From contig LGRX02012694.1 in assembly GCA_001247695.2 (NCBI GenBank), forward strand, positions 1-19,548: DNA of 19,548 nucleotides, given 5' to 3'. This DNA is from Cymbomonas tetramitiformis (Eukaryota; Chlorophyta; Pyramimonadophyceae; Pyramimonadales; Pyramimonadaceae). Position 1 is the first letter of the stretch. Every line of letters starts with the position of its first letter. Position numbers and translations under genes: made by a program. Shown here in pieces: positions 8,461 to 17,832 of this stretch. The notes under the pieces were generated by a model that made no database searches, had not been told where the DNA came from, and saw only the letters and a list, made by a program, of their open reading frames with translations.

Positions 8461-11400
8461 TCAGTAGCTGCCAGTACGTACCTCGCGCAGCAGGTGCACC
8501 ACATGGTAGTGGTTACCATTACCATCGGTCGGTTCAAAAAACAACGCCTTCGGCCCGATGTACGTGCAAGGCAAAATCAGTTCCACGGAATCATGCTTGT
8601 CGACGACTGTGATACCCTGCTTCTTGTAATATGCGTCTTCCACCTCTCGGTAGGCCAGCATTCTGGCCAGGTGACATATGGGTACTTGGCTGGGGTCGGT
8701 GACCAGGTAATAGGCCATAACCTTGGCGTATGGGCGCCCAAAAGGCACCTCCACCCCCGTGGGAAGGTCTCCCGACCCATGGTCCAAGATGGACACGTGG
8801 TACGACACCCGTTTCACCGCTCGTGTGTACATGGCGGATGTGTACACCTCCCCACCCAGGGACATTCTCACAAACACAGCAGTACTGAAAGGGAGCGGCG
8901 TCTCACATTGGGAATGGGCGTCAGGCAGGGCATCCCCGCCCAGCGCAGCTGCCTGAGTCATCTCCACATCCACCGCACACGACGTCGGAGCCTCGGTGTG
9001 CATGGACATGAATTTCAGTAGCGTTGCGAACACACCGCCGGATCGAAGGGAGGGCGATACCATTGAGCCGCGGGCCACCCACTTGCCGGCACCCATGAAA
9101 TAGCAGGCAACCGTCTTGTCCTCGGCACCTGGGTCCCTCAGGGAGTTGGCGCCGCGTGGAGCCAGGGAACGCAGAGCGACAGCCAGCTCATGCATTTCGC
9201 GTCGGTTTGGGTACTTCCTAATGAACTCCTGCAGCGCCCTCTTCTCGCAGAGGGCGTTCATGATGGCCTGTACAGGCAAGTACTTCACGCCAGACGCCTT
9301 CACGATTCCCTTGGCCCGCTGTATTGCACGCTCCACCCACAACTCCAGGGCGGCGCCTACATCCCCCACGTATTGCTCCTGCCGGAACAGGTGCACCACT
9401 GCAAGCCGCATGTTGAACGTCAACATTTTGTCCGGCCCCGTGAGCTCCATAATTTTGGCATGCGCCCACAGATTGTCCTTCGCTGCCTTCTGGGCTTGCA
9501 TGACAACTGCTTCGTTGTAGGCCTCCCCGGCTACCACACTGCCTCGCACATAATGCAGAACCGCCCGTCGAAGATGTTGCCACGCATCCTCCATCTGGAT
9601 GTTCCAGTTAAACAGAACCTTTCCGAACACCAGCGGGCTGTAGTACAGAATAAAATTCAAAAAAATCCTCCATTGTGTACATTCCTGCACCCCCCCCGCT
9701 CTTATATATTAGCACAGAACGTGGACGGATCCTAAACCCAAAATGAACGTTCAACAGGAAAGCATTGTGGCGGTCGGCGACGTTGTCTGCCCCCATACCC
9801 ACAGGCTGTTCTTGCCTGATGCAGCAGGTACAACTTGTTATATTATGACAACTTCATCGGCTGGTTACCCTTGCAGTGGTGATGGGGGGTGTCGAACGCA
9901 CCGAAGTACTTCACCACGTCGTGGTATGGCCGACCAACGTCATGCGGTGGTTGAATGCGCGCGGCCCTCGATTGGAGGAGCTCAAGCAATTTTGGTGGCA
10001 AACATAAATGCGGATGGGTGTTGCTTTTCATCCTCCCCAAAAGTAGCTTCAGATAAGCCTTCCCAATACCATAGAACACGCAGTGCCCAAACGGGTGCGC
10101 AATTGCCCGCATTGGATCGTAGTACGGGAGGCGCTCCAATGCCCCTCGCCCATGTCTGCCTGTTGCGCATGGCTCCGCCTCGCCTGACTCTGTTTTCCTA
10201 ACCAGCTCCTGGGGTTTCTTTTTGCTCAGCATCAGTTCTGGGTCGTCCGCAAAAACCTCGGTTTTCCCGTCATCCGTTTCCCACCCGTTGAGCTCCACCG
10301 CCTTCGCGTATCCCCGGAAATACATTCCTTTCCCACCAGGGCCCGGGGTTCCCTCAAAAAGGCTGTACGGATCGGCACGATAGCTACCAACTCCCATAAA
10401 CCTGCCCATGGTGCACCTCATCACCGTGTCTGCGTACACCAATCCGAGCACCACCTTCAATGTGTACGACCTCTTGAGGAAGGCATCGTACACTACGAAA
10501 GGATTGGACGCACCCCGCTTCCCGTGCATCAAGTGCAACAACTCATCCTCGAATAGTGACCATAACACCAGCGGATTTTTCTCCTTCTGCCTGGGCCCTT
10601 TGGTCATCCACAGATTCTCATGATACTTATCACGCTGCCGCACCTGTTAGTGCACAGCCCCACACAACCCCTGTCACACACTCATGCCTTTTAACAAAGG
10701 CATCAGCGGACATCATGCATGCCCTGGACATCGCCTCCCTTTGCACCTTTCACCACGCGACTCGCTTCACGCACTGCTACGAACCTGCGCCTCTCAGAAC
10801 ACATGCGACTGGGAAACATTCGTAACATCCATGTACCGATATGTGAAGGTCTTCGCTCTTTATCACAGCCACCCCCATAGAATAGCTCCTGCGCGCACCG
10901 CCACCCCATACGCTTACTATCGTTGGGCGGCCCTTTCCCCCCCAGTATACAGCTTGGCACTTCCCCAATTCGACCTAGCGCGTGATGATCCGTGCTGCAA
11001 CGCGGTTATCACCCAAGCAAGCAACGCTGCCTGCAGAAGATGACGTGGAGGGGAGGTGGGGTGGAGAAGTTACCCGATATCTGAGTTCCAAACTTGACAA
11101 TCGTCTGCCCCTGGAGAAATCACCATGACACGATGCTCCGCATACGCCACGTTCGGGTCGCCTCCTTCAGGTGTGTCCACCAGAATAGGTTCCTCCAACA
11201 ATGCACCACCAATGTCCACGTGATTGTCGATAGACTTTGCCAACAGGGATGTCCAGAAATCATTCTGGAGTCGGGCGTCACGTCGTGCTCTGGCCTTGCA
11301 GAACTCGACATCCCTCATCCACCTTCGAATTGTGTCTTTTATATCAAAGTAGTAGAACCACTCCCGGGGACGCAGCTTCTTCCCAGATGCTGTTTGGGTC

Positions 11401-11943
11401 ACCTCAAACCGTCGCTCATGGCATCGACGAACAACCGCCCCGGCGGAGTCTGTCTGCAAGACCGCTCCGTACTCCTCCTCCTCGTTCCACTGCAGACAGT
11501 CCAATTCCCTAGGGAAAGTCCGACACCATTTCGGGCACACGTGCACAGCATGCGCCATATGGCTTTGCACACGAAGATAGGTTCGCATTCGGTGGAGGCT
11601 TGTGGGCAGTCGACAACGGTTTGGTCCGCCCAACAGCATGACGATCACATGGAGGAACCGGTCAAATGATATCTGGGACCATGCCCGTGATATGCGCAAT
11701 TCCATAAAATAGCACACCGCCTCCCCAAGCTTTATGGCATCATCCCCGGTGTCTCCAATCATGAGTGGCTCGGTTAGCTCAGGGTCCGCGCATGGGTCAA
11801 CGTCTGGCAGCCCGCTCCATGCCGTCATCTTCAACCTCAAGCATGTCTTGCAACAGGTCGGAGTCCTCCGCGTCCTTCCAGATGTCGTCGTCATTCAGCG
11901 CATCCTCCGCTGTCCAGGTGTACGTTTCCAGCGTCTGATTCAT
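8461..11943 (-). CDS. Tnp2/KDZ-like transposase, multi-exon, probably damaged
   Basis: Three long frames fit consecutive parts of CACTA Tnp2 / KDZ transposases. 11943-11074 starts with an acidic leader (ATG 11943) and needs a +1 shift near 11820. It then has CYFMELRISRAWSQISFDRF, VHVCPKWC and RPREWFYYF, matching the family's Cys-x3-Cys and RYFPL-like region. 10643-9869 has GSYRADPYSLFEGT and LPYYDPMRAIAHPFGHC. 9684-8461 has TQWRIFLNFILYYSPLVF and LTFNMRLAVVHL...ALELWVERAIQ, the DUF4218-like part, then a C-terminal beta-rich domain. Introns look real. Donors are GG|GTAACT (11073) and AAGG|GTAACC (9868). The acceptor before 10643 is CACTAACAG with a branch-point-like sequence, and the acceptor before 9684 is TGCAG. 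Phases do not match perfectly. A short exon may hide in 11073-10644 (around 10860-10790, ISVHGCYECFPVACVLRG), and the 9.7-kb joint is off by one base. The family's CPYC pair reads D-P-Y-S, and its usual DPMH motif reads HPFGH. Confidence 0.68.
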
Positions 11944-11998
11944 TCACAACCCTCCACGCCGTGACAACCATGCGTCATCTCCACTTGTTACCGTGACA

Positions 11999-12838
11999 TC
12001 ACCAGTAGGGACGGTCGCAAGCGTTATATGCACACCACGCAACTGCATACATGAGTGCAGGCCCGAAATAGGTTTGAAGGGATTCCGTTACCTCATTCAA
12101 GTAAGTTTTCATGAGGTTTGCTTCCTCCGCACGATTCTCGAACGCCTCGAGCAACAGCTTACGGTCTTCGTCCAGTTCATCGTCGCTCTCGTCCTGATCT
12201 AACGCCAACTTGCCTAAATCAAACCGTAGGTCCTTAGGTAGTTCGTCATCGCTGTCGTCTTGGACGCCCTGGTTGTCGTGAGGTACTGCCGATAAGGGGG
12301 GTGGGGATGCTGGTTCACTCTCGCCGTCCTCATCGTTTTCAACTGCTTCATCGTCAATGCACCAGCCTGCCGTAGCTGCTTCACCCTCGCCGTCCTCATC
12401 GCTTTCAACTGCTTCCTCGTCAATGCAGCAGCCTGCCGTTGCAGGGTCAGGCTTCCTTCTTACCCGTCCTCTCTTATCCACCCGCCCTCCCGCCTTCCAT
12501 ATCCACAGCGCAATACTTTTCACGTCAGCGCTCTCCGCCGGTGTTGATCGCCCGCCCCAGTCCTGGTGTCCTCTGTATCTGCGTAATGTCGCTCGCAGGC
12601 TGTTTTTCGTGCGAAAAGCCTCCATGGCGATTTTTTCCAGGCTCTCTGTAGGCAGCACGCCGATCGTGCTCGTTCCCTGCGCCAGTACCAGCAACACCTT
12701 GCGTTTGCTTACACACAGCGAACGGGTTGCCCCGAACGGGGGATCACATATTAACAAAAAACAAACGTTTACCAGGCTGCTGATGCATGCACAAATGGCC
12801 ACCCAGTACGGGTGGAGGTGACTCGGTCGGGGGCGCAC
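11999..12838 (-). CDS. Acidic repeat-containing ORF upstream of the transposase
   Basis: This frame is open for 279 codons. The first codon at 12838 is GTG, and the first convincing ATG in the coding-like part is at 12625 (MEAFRTKNSLRATLRRYRG). It has a basic region (GGRVDKRGRVRRK) and then a tandem 22-residue acidic repeat (CIDEEAVESDEDGEGEAATA, CIDDEAVENDEDGESEPASP). More acidic sequence (DDSDDELPKDL, DESDDELDEDRK) and a C-terminal helix (ENRAEEANLMKTYLNEVTE) follow. It stops at 11999, 56 bp before the transposase ATG at 11943. It may be the N-terminal exon(s) of the transposase (the stop overlaps a possible donor, CTG|GTGATG) or a separate small ORF. I recognise no domain. Acidic leaders are common before Tnp2-type cores, which makes the first option attractive. 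Confidence 0.45.
   Translation of the reverse strand: MRPRPSHLHPYWVAICACISSLVNVCFLLICDPPFGATRSLCVSKRKVLLVLAQGTSTIGVLPTESLEKIAMEAFRTKNSLRATLRRYRGHQDWGGRSTPAESADVKSIALWIWKAGGRVDKRGRVRRKPDPATAGCCIDEEAVESDEDGEGEAATAGWCIDDEAVENDEDGESEPASPPPLSAVPHDNQGVQDDSDDELPKDLRFDLGKLALDQDESDDELDEDRKLLLEAFENRAEEANLMKTYLNEVTESLQTYFGPALMYAVAWCAYNACDRPYW
12315..12448 (-). repeat. 66-bp in-frame tandem duplication
   Basis: AACTGCTTC plus TCGTCAATGCA recurs 66 bp apart (12341 and 12407) together with the flanking TTCAC-CTCGCCGTCCTCATCG. The unit is exactly 22 codons, so it lengthens the acidic stretch of the overlapping ORF without breaking the frame. Confidence 0.85.
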
Positions 12839-12905
12839 CTATTAACAAGCCAACCGTTATCCAGTCGGGAGATGCAGGCAGAAATGGCCAGCCCGAACAT
12901 ACAAG
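12737..12905. repeat. Diverged 91-bp tandem duplication
   Basis: Two units share CGGGGG..CAC.TATTAACAA, CCGTT/CGTTTA, GATGCA.GCA and AAATGGCCA. The word ATTAACAA starts at 12750 and again at 12841. The first unit overlaps the 5' end of the open frame at 12838-11999, suggesting that part is non-coding leader or intron. Confidence 0.7.
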
Positions 12906-12982
12906 ACTCTCACCGCACAAATGCCAGGGCAAGGCGCGCGATAGTCACGCAGCCAGGAGGGGGATGCGTAGCCGATGACTAC

Positions 12983-13372
12983 GCCCCGTAGAGACACGAT
13001 CATCGAAGAAGGTGGCGCCGTTCGAACATAATTGCACATTGCGTACTCAGGTGTTCCATGCTACACACCATGCTTTACTCGTTAACACAGTCCGTGCCAC
13101 CATGCTACACGGCTTCATTCTTCAGTGCTATTAAGTGAGCATGTGTTGCACGTGTGGCATCGGCTCTCAAAACTGGCCGAGGAGTTAGCCCCATAGAGAC
13201 ACGAAGGTGGGGCCGTTAGAATATGATTACACGTTACGTGCTCAGGTGTTACACGCTACTCGTTATGCTTTACTGGTTTTGTCCGACAGGCTGTGCCACC
13301 TACTACACGGATTCAGTGCTATTACGTGAGCACGTGTTGTTGCACGTGTGCCGTCGGCTATCAGAACTGCTG
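12983..13372. repeat. Diverged 205-bp tandem duplication in the spacer
   Basis: GAGACACGA starts at 12991 and again at 13196, and the similarity runs for the whole unit. Both copies contain GCCGTT, ACTCAGGTGTT or GCTCAGGTGTT, TGCTTTACT, CAGTGCTATTA, GTGAGCA, TTGCACGTGTG, CGGCT and a closing AACTG. The pair fills the 556-bp gap between two minus-strand reading frames, so it may hold promoter or subterminal binding sites. No gene is seen in the gap. Confidence 0.85.
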
Positions 13373-13395
13373 CTCTCTGCATCGTCTTCCGTCAA

Positions 13396-15109
13396 TCAGC
13401 GCTCCCAGAACGGAGTCCGGCGTAGCGGCTTTGGACGCGGATCATTGAAGTTGCCTTGGTACTCTTCTGGCTTCAATGCGACGTCATGTGCCTTGGGCCC
13501 TGCTTTCCAGAACACCTGGTAGTCCTCCGTGATGGATAAATCCGGGAGGCGCACAAATTTCATGGCCACCTACCAGGGTGTCAAAATCAAATGCCTCCAC
13601 TGAGAAGTCACTGTGGAAAATGGAATAGTCCATAGCTGCACGCGCAGGCTGATCGTCGTAATCTTCGTCCACGCCAATGCAGTGGCAGCGCATAACCTCC
13701 GGGTGTCCCAGGGCGCGCCACTCAATGGGGGTGTCGTGCTCAAAGCATTCCTTACCGATCATCACCACGAGCTCCCGCTCCGTGCCTCCCTCGTCCTCTT
13801 GTACGGCAACGTACTCCTCGCCAAATGCGTCATGCGACCACTCTGCGAGCTCTTGCACCCCGGCGGCGGTCAGCTCCGTCATCCGCTGCTTCTTGCGCAT
13901 GCCAGGCGTGAGGTGAGTGCGGGCTGCGAGCGCCTTACGCCCGGCCTGCAGGACGTGGATCATGTGCGGCAAAGGTTCGGCCATGCTCTTCTTCGCGCGT
14001 GTGGTGCGCCTGGCCCTCGGCTCCCGGGGTTCCTGAACCGCCGCCCCTGCTGCGGGGTATGTGGCTTTGAAAGCTGCTTTCACGGCTTTACTCCGCTTAG
14101 CTCGGTTTATTATGTCCTTCGTCCATCGATTCTTAAGGCGCTCCACGGCGTTCACCTCGTCAGTAAATTTGTGCACAACGAAAACATTCTCAAACCCAGA
14201 CAGGAGCACAGTTTCAAATATTTCATGGTTCATGATGACCCGTACACCCGTCTCCTTGTGTACTCGTGTAATGTGCTGGATGAGCACATTCTCTGGCAAC
14301 TGCCGCACTTGCGGAAGTAGGCGTTGCACGGTGCGTTCCAAGTCCTCCAGGAAACAAGGCTCGCCTTTGGCGAACAGTTCGCACAATTTCCTCTTATTTG
14401 CTGCTCGGCCCAATGCCCAATCCCATTTTGTATATCAGTGGCGCACTTCCGGGAACCACATACAAGGAAAGTCCGGATCATCAGGCATCCTTGCAGACCG
14501 GCAGAGGGCCCATCTGTGGTGTGACCGTACCTTTCAAGAGTGCATCCCTTCGTCGTGCGTATGCTGCGTGGGCTCTGGTTGTAGGGCTGGTGACGGGGGT
14601 TTTTGTTCCCGCCACGGCTGCTGTGGGTGTCCCATTAGTTGCATCCGCCGAGTCAGCCGCCGGAATGTGGGCCAGCTCAACGGTCTCCCTTGGAACCGGG
14701 GCCGAGAAGGTCCACTCCTGCCTGAGGGCGTGCGCCTGCTTCAGCCTGTCGGCTGCTCGCCGTCCCAGCACTCCTCCCGTCGGTACAGGGGTTGCATAGG
14801 TATACTCATCCCACCGTAAGGCACAGTGCCGGCCCCATTCCGCAACCGCCTGTTTGTCGTACAACCTTACCACGACGTAACCGGTCGGTGGTCTGTTTTC
14901 GTATTCCCTGTCATAGGAGCCTTCGGGAACCTCATCCGTCGGTGCCGGGGTCCATACATGCTGTGGGTCAAATTTCACAATCTTGCCTTGAATACACCAG
15001 GGCGGCGGAACGAATCTGCTGTCCTCCAGGGTGACTGCCCAGTCCAGTTTGACAGGCAAGGATTTCCCGGTTTCCGAGTTTATCCATTCCAACTGCCACA
15101 CGCACCAGC
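13396..15109 (-). pseudogene. Unrecognised transposon-associated gene with frameshifts and a stop
   Basis: Coding sequence appears to start at an acceptor (CTTATAG, exon from 15109) with WCVWQLEWINSETGKSLPV. A beta-rich segment follows (PPPWCIQGKIVKFD, GYVVVRLYD, HCALRWDEY) that faintly resembles a PWWP/Tudor-like barrel. That resemblance is weak inference. A +1 shift at about 14483 leads into DPDFPCMWFPEVRH, followed by an in-frame TGA (14437-14435), then YTKWDWALGRAANKRKLCEL. Downstream are helical basic regions (RLKNRWTKDIINRAKRSKAV, RRTTRAKK) and an acidic segment (DEDYDDQPARAAMDYSIFH). A second +1 shift near 13563 gives MKFVRLPDLSITEDYQVFW and a clean end, RRTPFWER, stopping at 13396. 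A 58-nt GT-AG intron (GTAGGT...TACCAG, from about 13577) could replace the second shift. Codon phase and composition make all segments look once-coding. The family is unknown to me. Confidence 0.5.
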
Positions 15110-15364
15110 CTATAAGCGATGGGTAAAGTCCGCTGGCACACCCGCAAGACCTAGCACAGGCCAACCGGAAAACAATGCACGGATGAACAGCAATCACGGG
15201 GGAAGGCATGTTGTGCGCACGGAAGACCCACGAATTAGTATTAAAAGCAAATAGATACGCGCTAAGTGTTACTCTGTCATTGTATACTATATACTCTATT
15301 AGTACATCGTATCCTTGCAGGTTTCATGCGCGGCTCCGGCTAACATGTCACGGCTTATTAACTG

Positions 15365-15825
15365 CTACCGGCGACAGGCTTCGAGCCGTGTTGCCTCACG
15401 AAGCTTGCTAGTGCACGGGCACGCTGCACTGTCGCCGCCGGTGACACGGTGCTCGTCCTCGGGCTCGTCCAAGGACCATGCGTCCTTCGGGTGCCGGCAG
15501 GAGCTGCCTCCGTCGCCCGTAATACATTAAGTTCTTGCCCTTTTGGAATACAGCTGCCACTGTGCTTTCGTAAGGAGGGGGCGTCTAGTGGCGGGTTCTT
15601 CCAGTGCGATTGCTGGCATTTTACTGAGCAATACACTGCGAGTTCACACCGGTCACACCTGGCTATTGCAGGCTTCTGATAGCAATAGCAACACAAGCTA
15701 CGGCGTGCAGACACTTTCTTCTTGCCAAAAGCTGCCTGGTTAGCTTGCACCATAGCATCCCGGGTGAAGATGACTGAGTACGGTGTGCCCGGCAGCTTGA
15801 TCGGACGATCATAATCAATGTGTAC
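15365..15825 (-). CDS. MYND-type zinc-finger protein, probable internal exon
   Basis: The frame enters at an acceptor (GTCCTCAG, exon from 15825) with VHIDYDRPIKLPGTPYSVIF and contains an ATG at 15753. Counting from that Met, Cys21, Cys24, Cys33, Cys36, Cys42, Cys46, His64 and Cys68 give C-x2-C-x8-C-x2-C-x5-C-x3-C...H-x3-C with CQQSHWKN, the textbook MYND finger. MYND domains bind proline-rich peptides and are found in chromatin and signalling proteins. After the finger, codon pattern favours a frame one base back near 15500 (HPKDAWSLDEPEDEHRVTGG), which stops at 15365. The uninterrupted finger frame stops at 15358. A good donor (CTTC|GTGAGG, exon end 15400) is in phase with the acceptor at 15109, so this exon may splice to the downstream reading frame to make one protein. 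No complete start is visible. The preceding exon should lie to the right, possibly the OTU gene. Confidence 0.7.
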
Positions 15826-16098
15826 CTGAGGACACGTTCATGCGACCACGCCGTACATAATAAGCATCCCCCCTTGCCGCCACAGCATAGTCGGGGAGAC
15901 ACACGTGACATGCCCCCATACGTGACGCGCCCCATACGTGATACGTGACACTACTACCATGACATGCCCCATGCCTACACCAGGATACACACATGCTACA
16001 CGTGGAGAATACAGAGACCAGGTTCATCAAGCTCCGCAAGCGCAGACGGGGGTGCATGCATGTCACCTGATGTGGTGATATCAACACATAACCGCGCC

Positions 16099-17301
16099 CT
16101 ACGACGCTTCCCTGACGCCGCCTTTGACGTTGCCCCCCTTCTTCTTCTTGGGTGCGTCAGCCCGCGCCGCCACCAGGGCTGCAGCCGCCGCCAGGGTTGC
16201 AGATTTTTCGTCCTCCTCTTCCAGCTCATCCTTCGGCGCGATGCGCATCCAGTGGCCGGGGTATTTATCCACGGGCACGAAATGAAGAACCCGGATCGGC
16301 ACTCTGCTCTCGAGCTGGATGTCATCTGGGGGGCAGAAATGAATCATGCTGAAAGGCGCTACATTCAGTGCTGTTCCTGCTGACCCCTGCTCAATTTCAT
16401 TCAGGATGATCCGAATGTCGGCTGGAGGAATAATCCGGTAACACTGAATCACCCGTCTGGCCATGGCCGCAAGCACCAGCATCCATTCATGCTCACTGCT
16501 GCCTTTCTTTCTGCGCAGTGTATCAGGAGTGGCGGCATCATGCCAAGGGAAAAGTTGCGCGGCGTGCTGCTTCAGGAAATCCCGCGCGGCGTCACGCAGC
16601 TTCACTACACGGTATTCAAGACCGTTGCGCGTGAGTCTGTGCATTCCGTCGATGTACGGGCAGATCGCCCGAAGCCAGCAATCACCATCGGCCTTAACGT
16701 CACGAATCTCTAACCCAGCCTCCGCCAGGTAGTCTTCAATCTCCAAGAGGGACGCAAACCCCTCTTCTCTCCCGGGTTGTACTTGCGTGAGCAAGCGACG
16801 CGCCTTCGGCATTCGCAAATCGACCGTTCTTTGGGATTGTCCTTGTGCTGTTAGCGTCAAATATTCGGGCAACGTGCTGAGCACGTGATACTCCCGAAGC
16901 GGGTGCGTGGTGGCCAAGTCCAATATCACGGGCATGGATGCACCATGGAATGGGGACGCGATGTGTGTATAGACGTGATGCACCACGGTGTCATTTCCGA
17001 AAACGGTGACCATGTTGTGCTCGGTTCCCAAAGTAGGTGCAGTCAGCCCAACAACACCCGCCGACGCGAGGCCATGAGCTGGAGCAGCATCCATCTCTCC
17101 CAGGCAGGCAGGGCCCTCCGCTGCGGCAAGTGTGTGTGTGGCCTCACCATCCCCGCTCACGTCTGTTGCCGGCGCCTCGCACACCGCCGGGACTGCGGGA
17201 CGCGCCGCGGCCCCGCCCATTTCCGCAGTCTCAGGAGGAGGCGCATGCCGCCGGAAAGAAAATGAAAAGTCGATATTTTTGGGTACATCCCTTGGGTACA
17301 T
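16099..17301 (-). CDS. OTU-type cysteine protease domain protein
   Basis: This is an intact 400-codon frame from ATG 17301 to TAG at 16099. Residues 1-95 are Ala/Pro/Gly-rich low complexity. An OTU-like core spans about 190-356: KADGDCWLRAI carries the nucleophile block (Asp205, catalytic Cys208, Trp209), hydrophobic helices follow (WMLVLAAMARRVIQCYR), and VDKYPGHWMRIAP supplies the catalytic His350 before an aromatic residue. OTU enzymes remove ubiquitin or ubiquitin-like proteins. In mobile elements they may process the element's proteins or counter host degradation. The C-terminus is Ala-rich and basic (KKKKGG), possibly a nuclear signal. The start codon lies inside the TGGGTACAT motif, which also encodes the first residues, so Met28 (17220) is an alternative start. 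The gene is divergent from the coiled-coil gene at 17848. The OTU assignment rests on motifs only. Confidence 0.72.
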   Translation of the reverse strand: MYPRDVPKNIDFSFSFRRHAPPPETAEMGGAAARPAVPAVCEAPATDVSGDGEATHTLAAAEGPACLGEMDAAPAHGLASAGVVGLTAPTLGTEHNMVTVFGNDTVVHHVYTHIASPFHGASMPVILDLATTHPLREYHVLSTLPEYLTLTAQGQSQRTVDLRMPKARRLLTQVQPGREEGFASLLEIEDYLAEAGLEIRDVKADGDCWLRAICPYIDGMHRLTRNGLEYRVVKLRDAARDFLKQHAAQLFPWHDAATPDTLRRKKGSSEHEWMLVLAAMARRVIQCYRIIPPADIRIILNEIEQGSAGTALNVAPFSMIHFCPPDDIQLESRVPIRVLHFVPVDKYPGHWMRIAPKDELEEEDEKSATLAAAAALVAARADAPKKKKGGNVKGGVREAS

Positions 17302-17303
17302 CG
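17280..17303. repeat. Two TGGGTACATC copies at the OTU gene start
   Basis: TGGGTACATC occurs at 17280-17289 and again at 17293-17302, 13 bp apart. The ATG of the OTU gene is the reverse complement of CAT in the second copy. CTTGGGTACATCG (17291-17303) is repeated exactly and in the same orientation at 17833-17845. Confidence 0.85.
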
Positions 17304-17511
17304 ATGGGGATGCCTCATATGTGCTCCTTAAACAATAGCATCGCCAAATCTAACGTTCGTGCATCATGTAGTACCCTAAAAAGCAAGTGTCATTCATTGG
17401 GTGGGCGTTTCAGCCAAAAGTTTCAGCTTCAAACGTCATGTCGTTCGATGTGTTCTTAGAATTTACCGAAAAAGGGCCGATTATACCGCAATGACTGGAA
17501 TTTTGCTTATA

Positions 17512-17784
17512 CTACCTGCCTCCTCGACGGCCCTTTGAAAATTTGAGGACCCATGTTGTCAAGTTCTCGACCTGCTCTTTCCGTAGTGTCTTATCAAAAT
17601 TTTCATCCGAGGTCGCCTTGATCCTCAAAACGTCGGTTAAAGCAGCCGGTATCTCGTACATTGCCCCTACGAAATGTTGAGTTTGCCGAGCTCGGAACGT
17701 CACGAGTGGATATGCTATCAAGTCAAAATTAGCCCTGCGATATATTGGCACCCTGGGGAGGGTCTTAAGATAATATATTTTCAT
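17512..17784 (-). CDS. Small unrecognised ORF between the divergent genes
   Basis: The ATG at 17784 opens a 90-codon frame that looks protein-like (basic and hydrophobic mix, AMYEIPAALTDVLRIKATSD, then LRKEQVENLTTWVLKFSKG) and ends in a basic RRGGR. The stop overlaps a good donor (GGCAG|GTAGTA), so it could be a first exon joined to something downstream such as the OTU gene, although I found no phase-matched acceptor. It is AT-richer than both neighbours. It could also be chance. I know no homologue. Confidence 0.3.
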   Translation of the reverse strand: MKIYYLKTLPRVPIYRRANFDLIAYPLVTFRARQTQHFVGAMYEIPAALTDVLRIKATSDENFDKTLRKEQVENLTTWVLKFSKGRRGGR

Positions 17785-17832
17785 GTATTAATGACACAGT
17801 AATGAATTTAGTCATTGAAACACATCGCGCAG

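Larger units (their letters stand above)
8461..17301 (-). mobile_element. Probable large transposon or nested related transposons (Tnp2/KDZ-like) with accessory genes
   Basis: Nearly all coding sequence in this block is on the minus strand, is GC-rich compared with the AT-rich 2.8-8.4 kb region, and ends with a Tnp2-like transposase. Accessory reading frames include an OTU protease and a MYND finger. Diverged tandem duplications fill the gaps (12.7-13.4 kb). I could not find terminal inverted repeats or target-site duplications, so the borders given are only those of the coding block. The plus-strand coiled-coil gene at 17848 may also belong to it. Grouping these genes into one element is inference from strand, composition and proximity. 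Confidence 0.4.

Noticed and set aside
9190..9735. Long plus-strand ORF opposite the transposase
   Set aside because: It is a shadow frame. The minus strand encodes a recognisable DUF4218-like region over the same bases.
13613..14320. 235-codon plus-strand ORF
   Set aside because: It lies opposite a coding-like minus-strand frame of better composition. Its residues (Cys/His/Leu-rich) look like antisense translation.
8461..17301. Integrated large DNA virus
   Set aside because: No capsid, packaging ATPase or DNA polymerase motifs are visible, and the recognisable core is a spliced cut-and-paste transposase.
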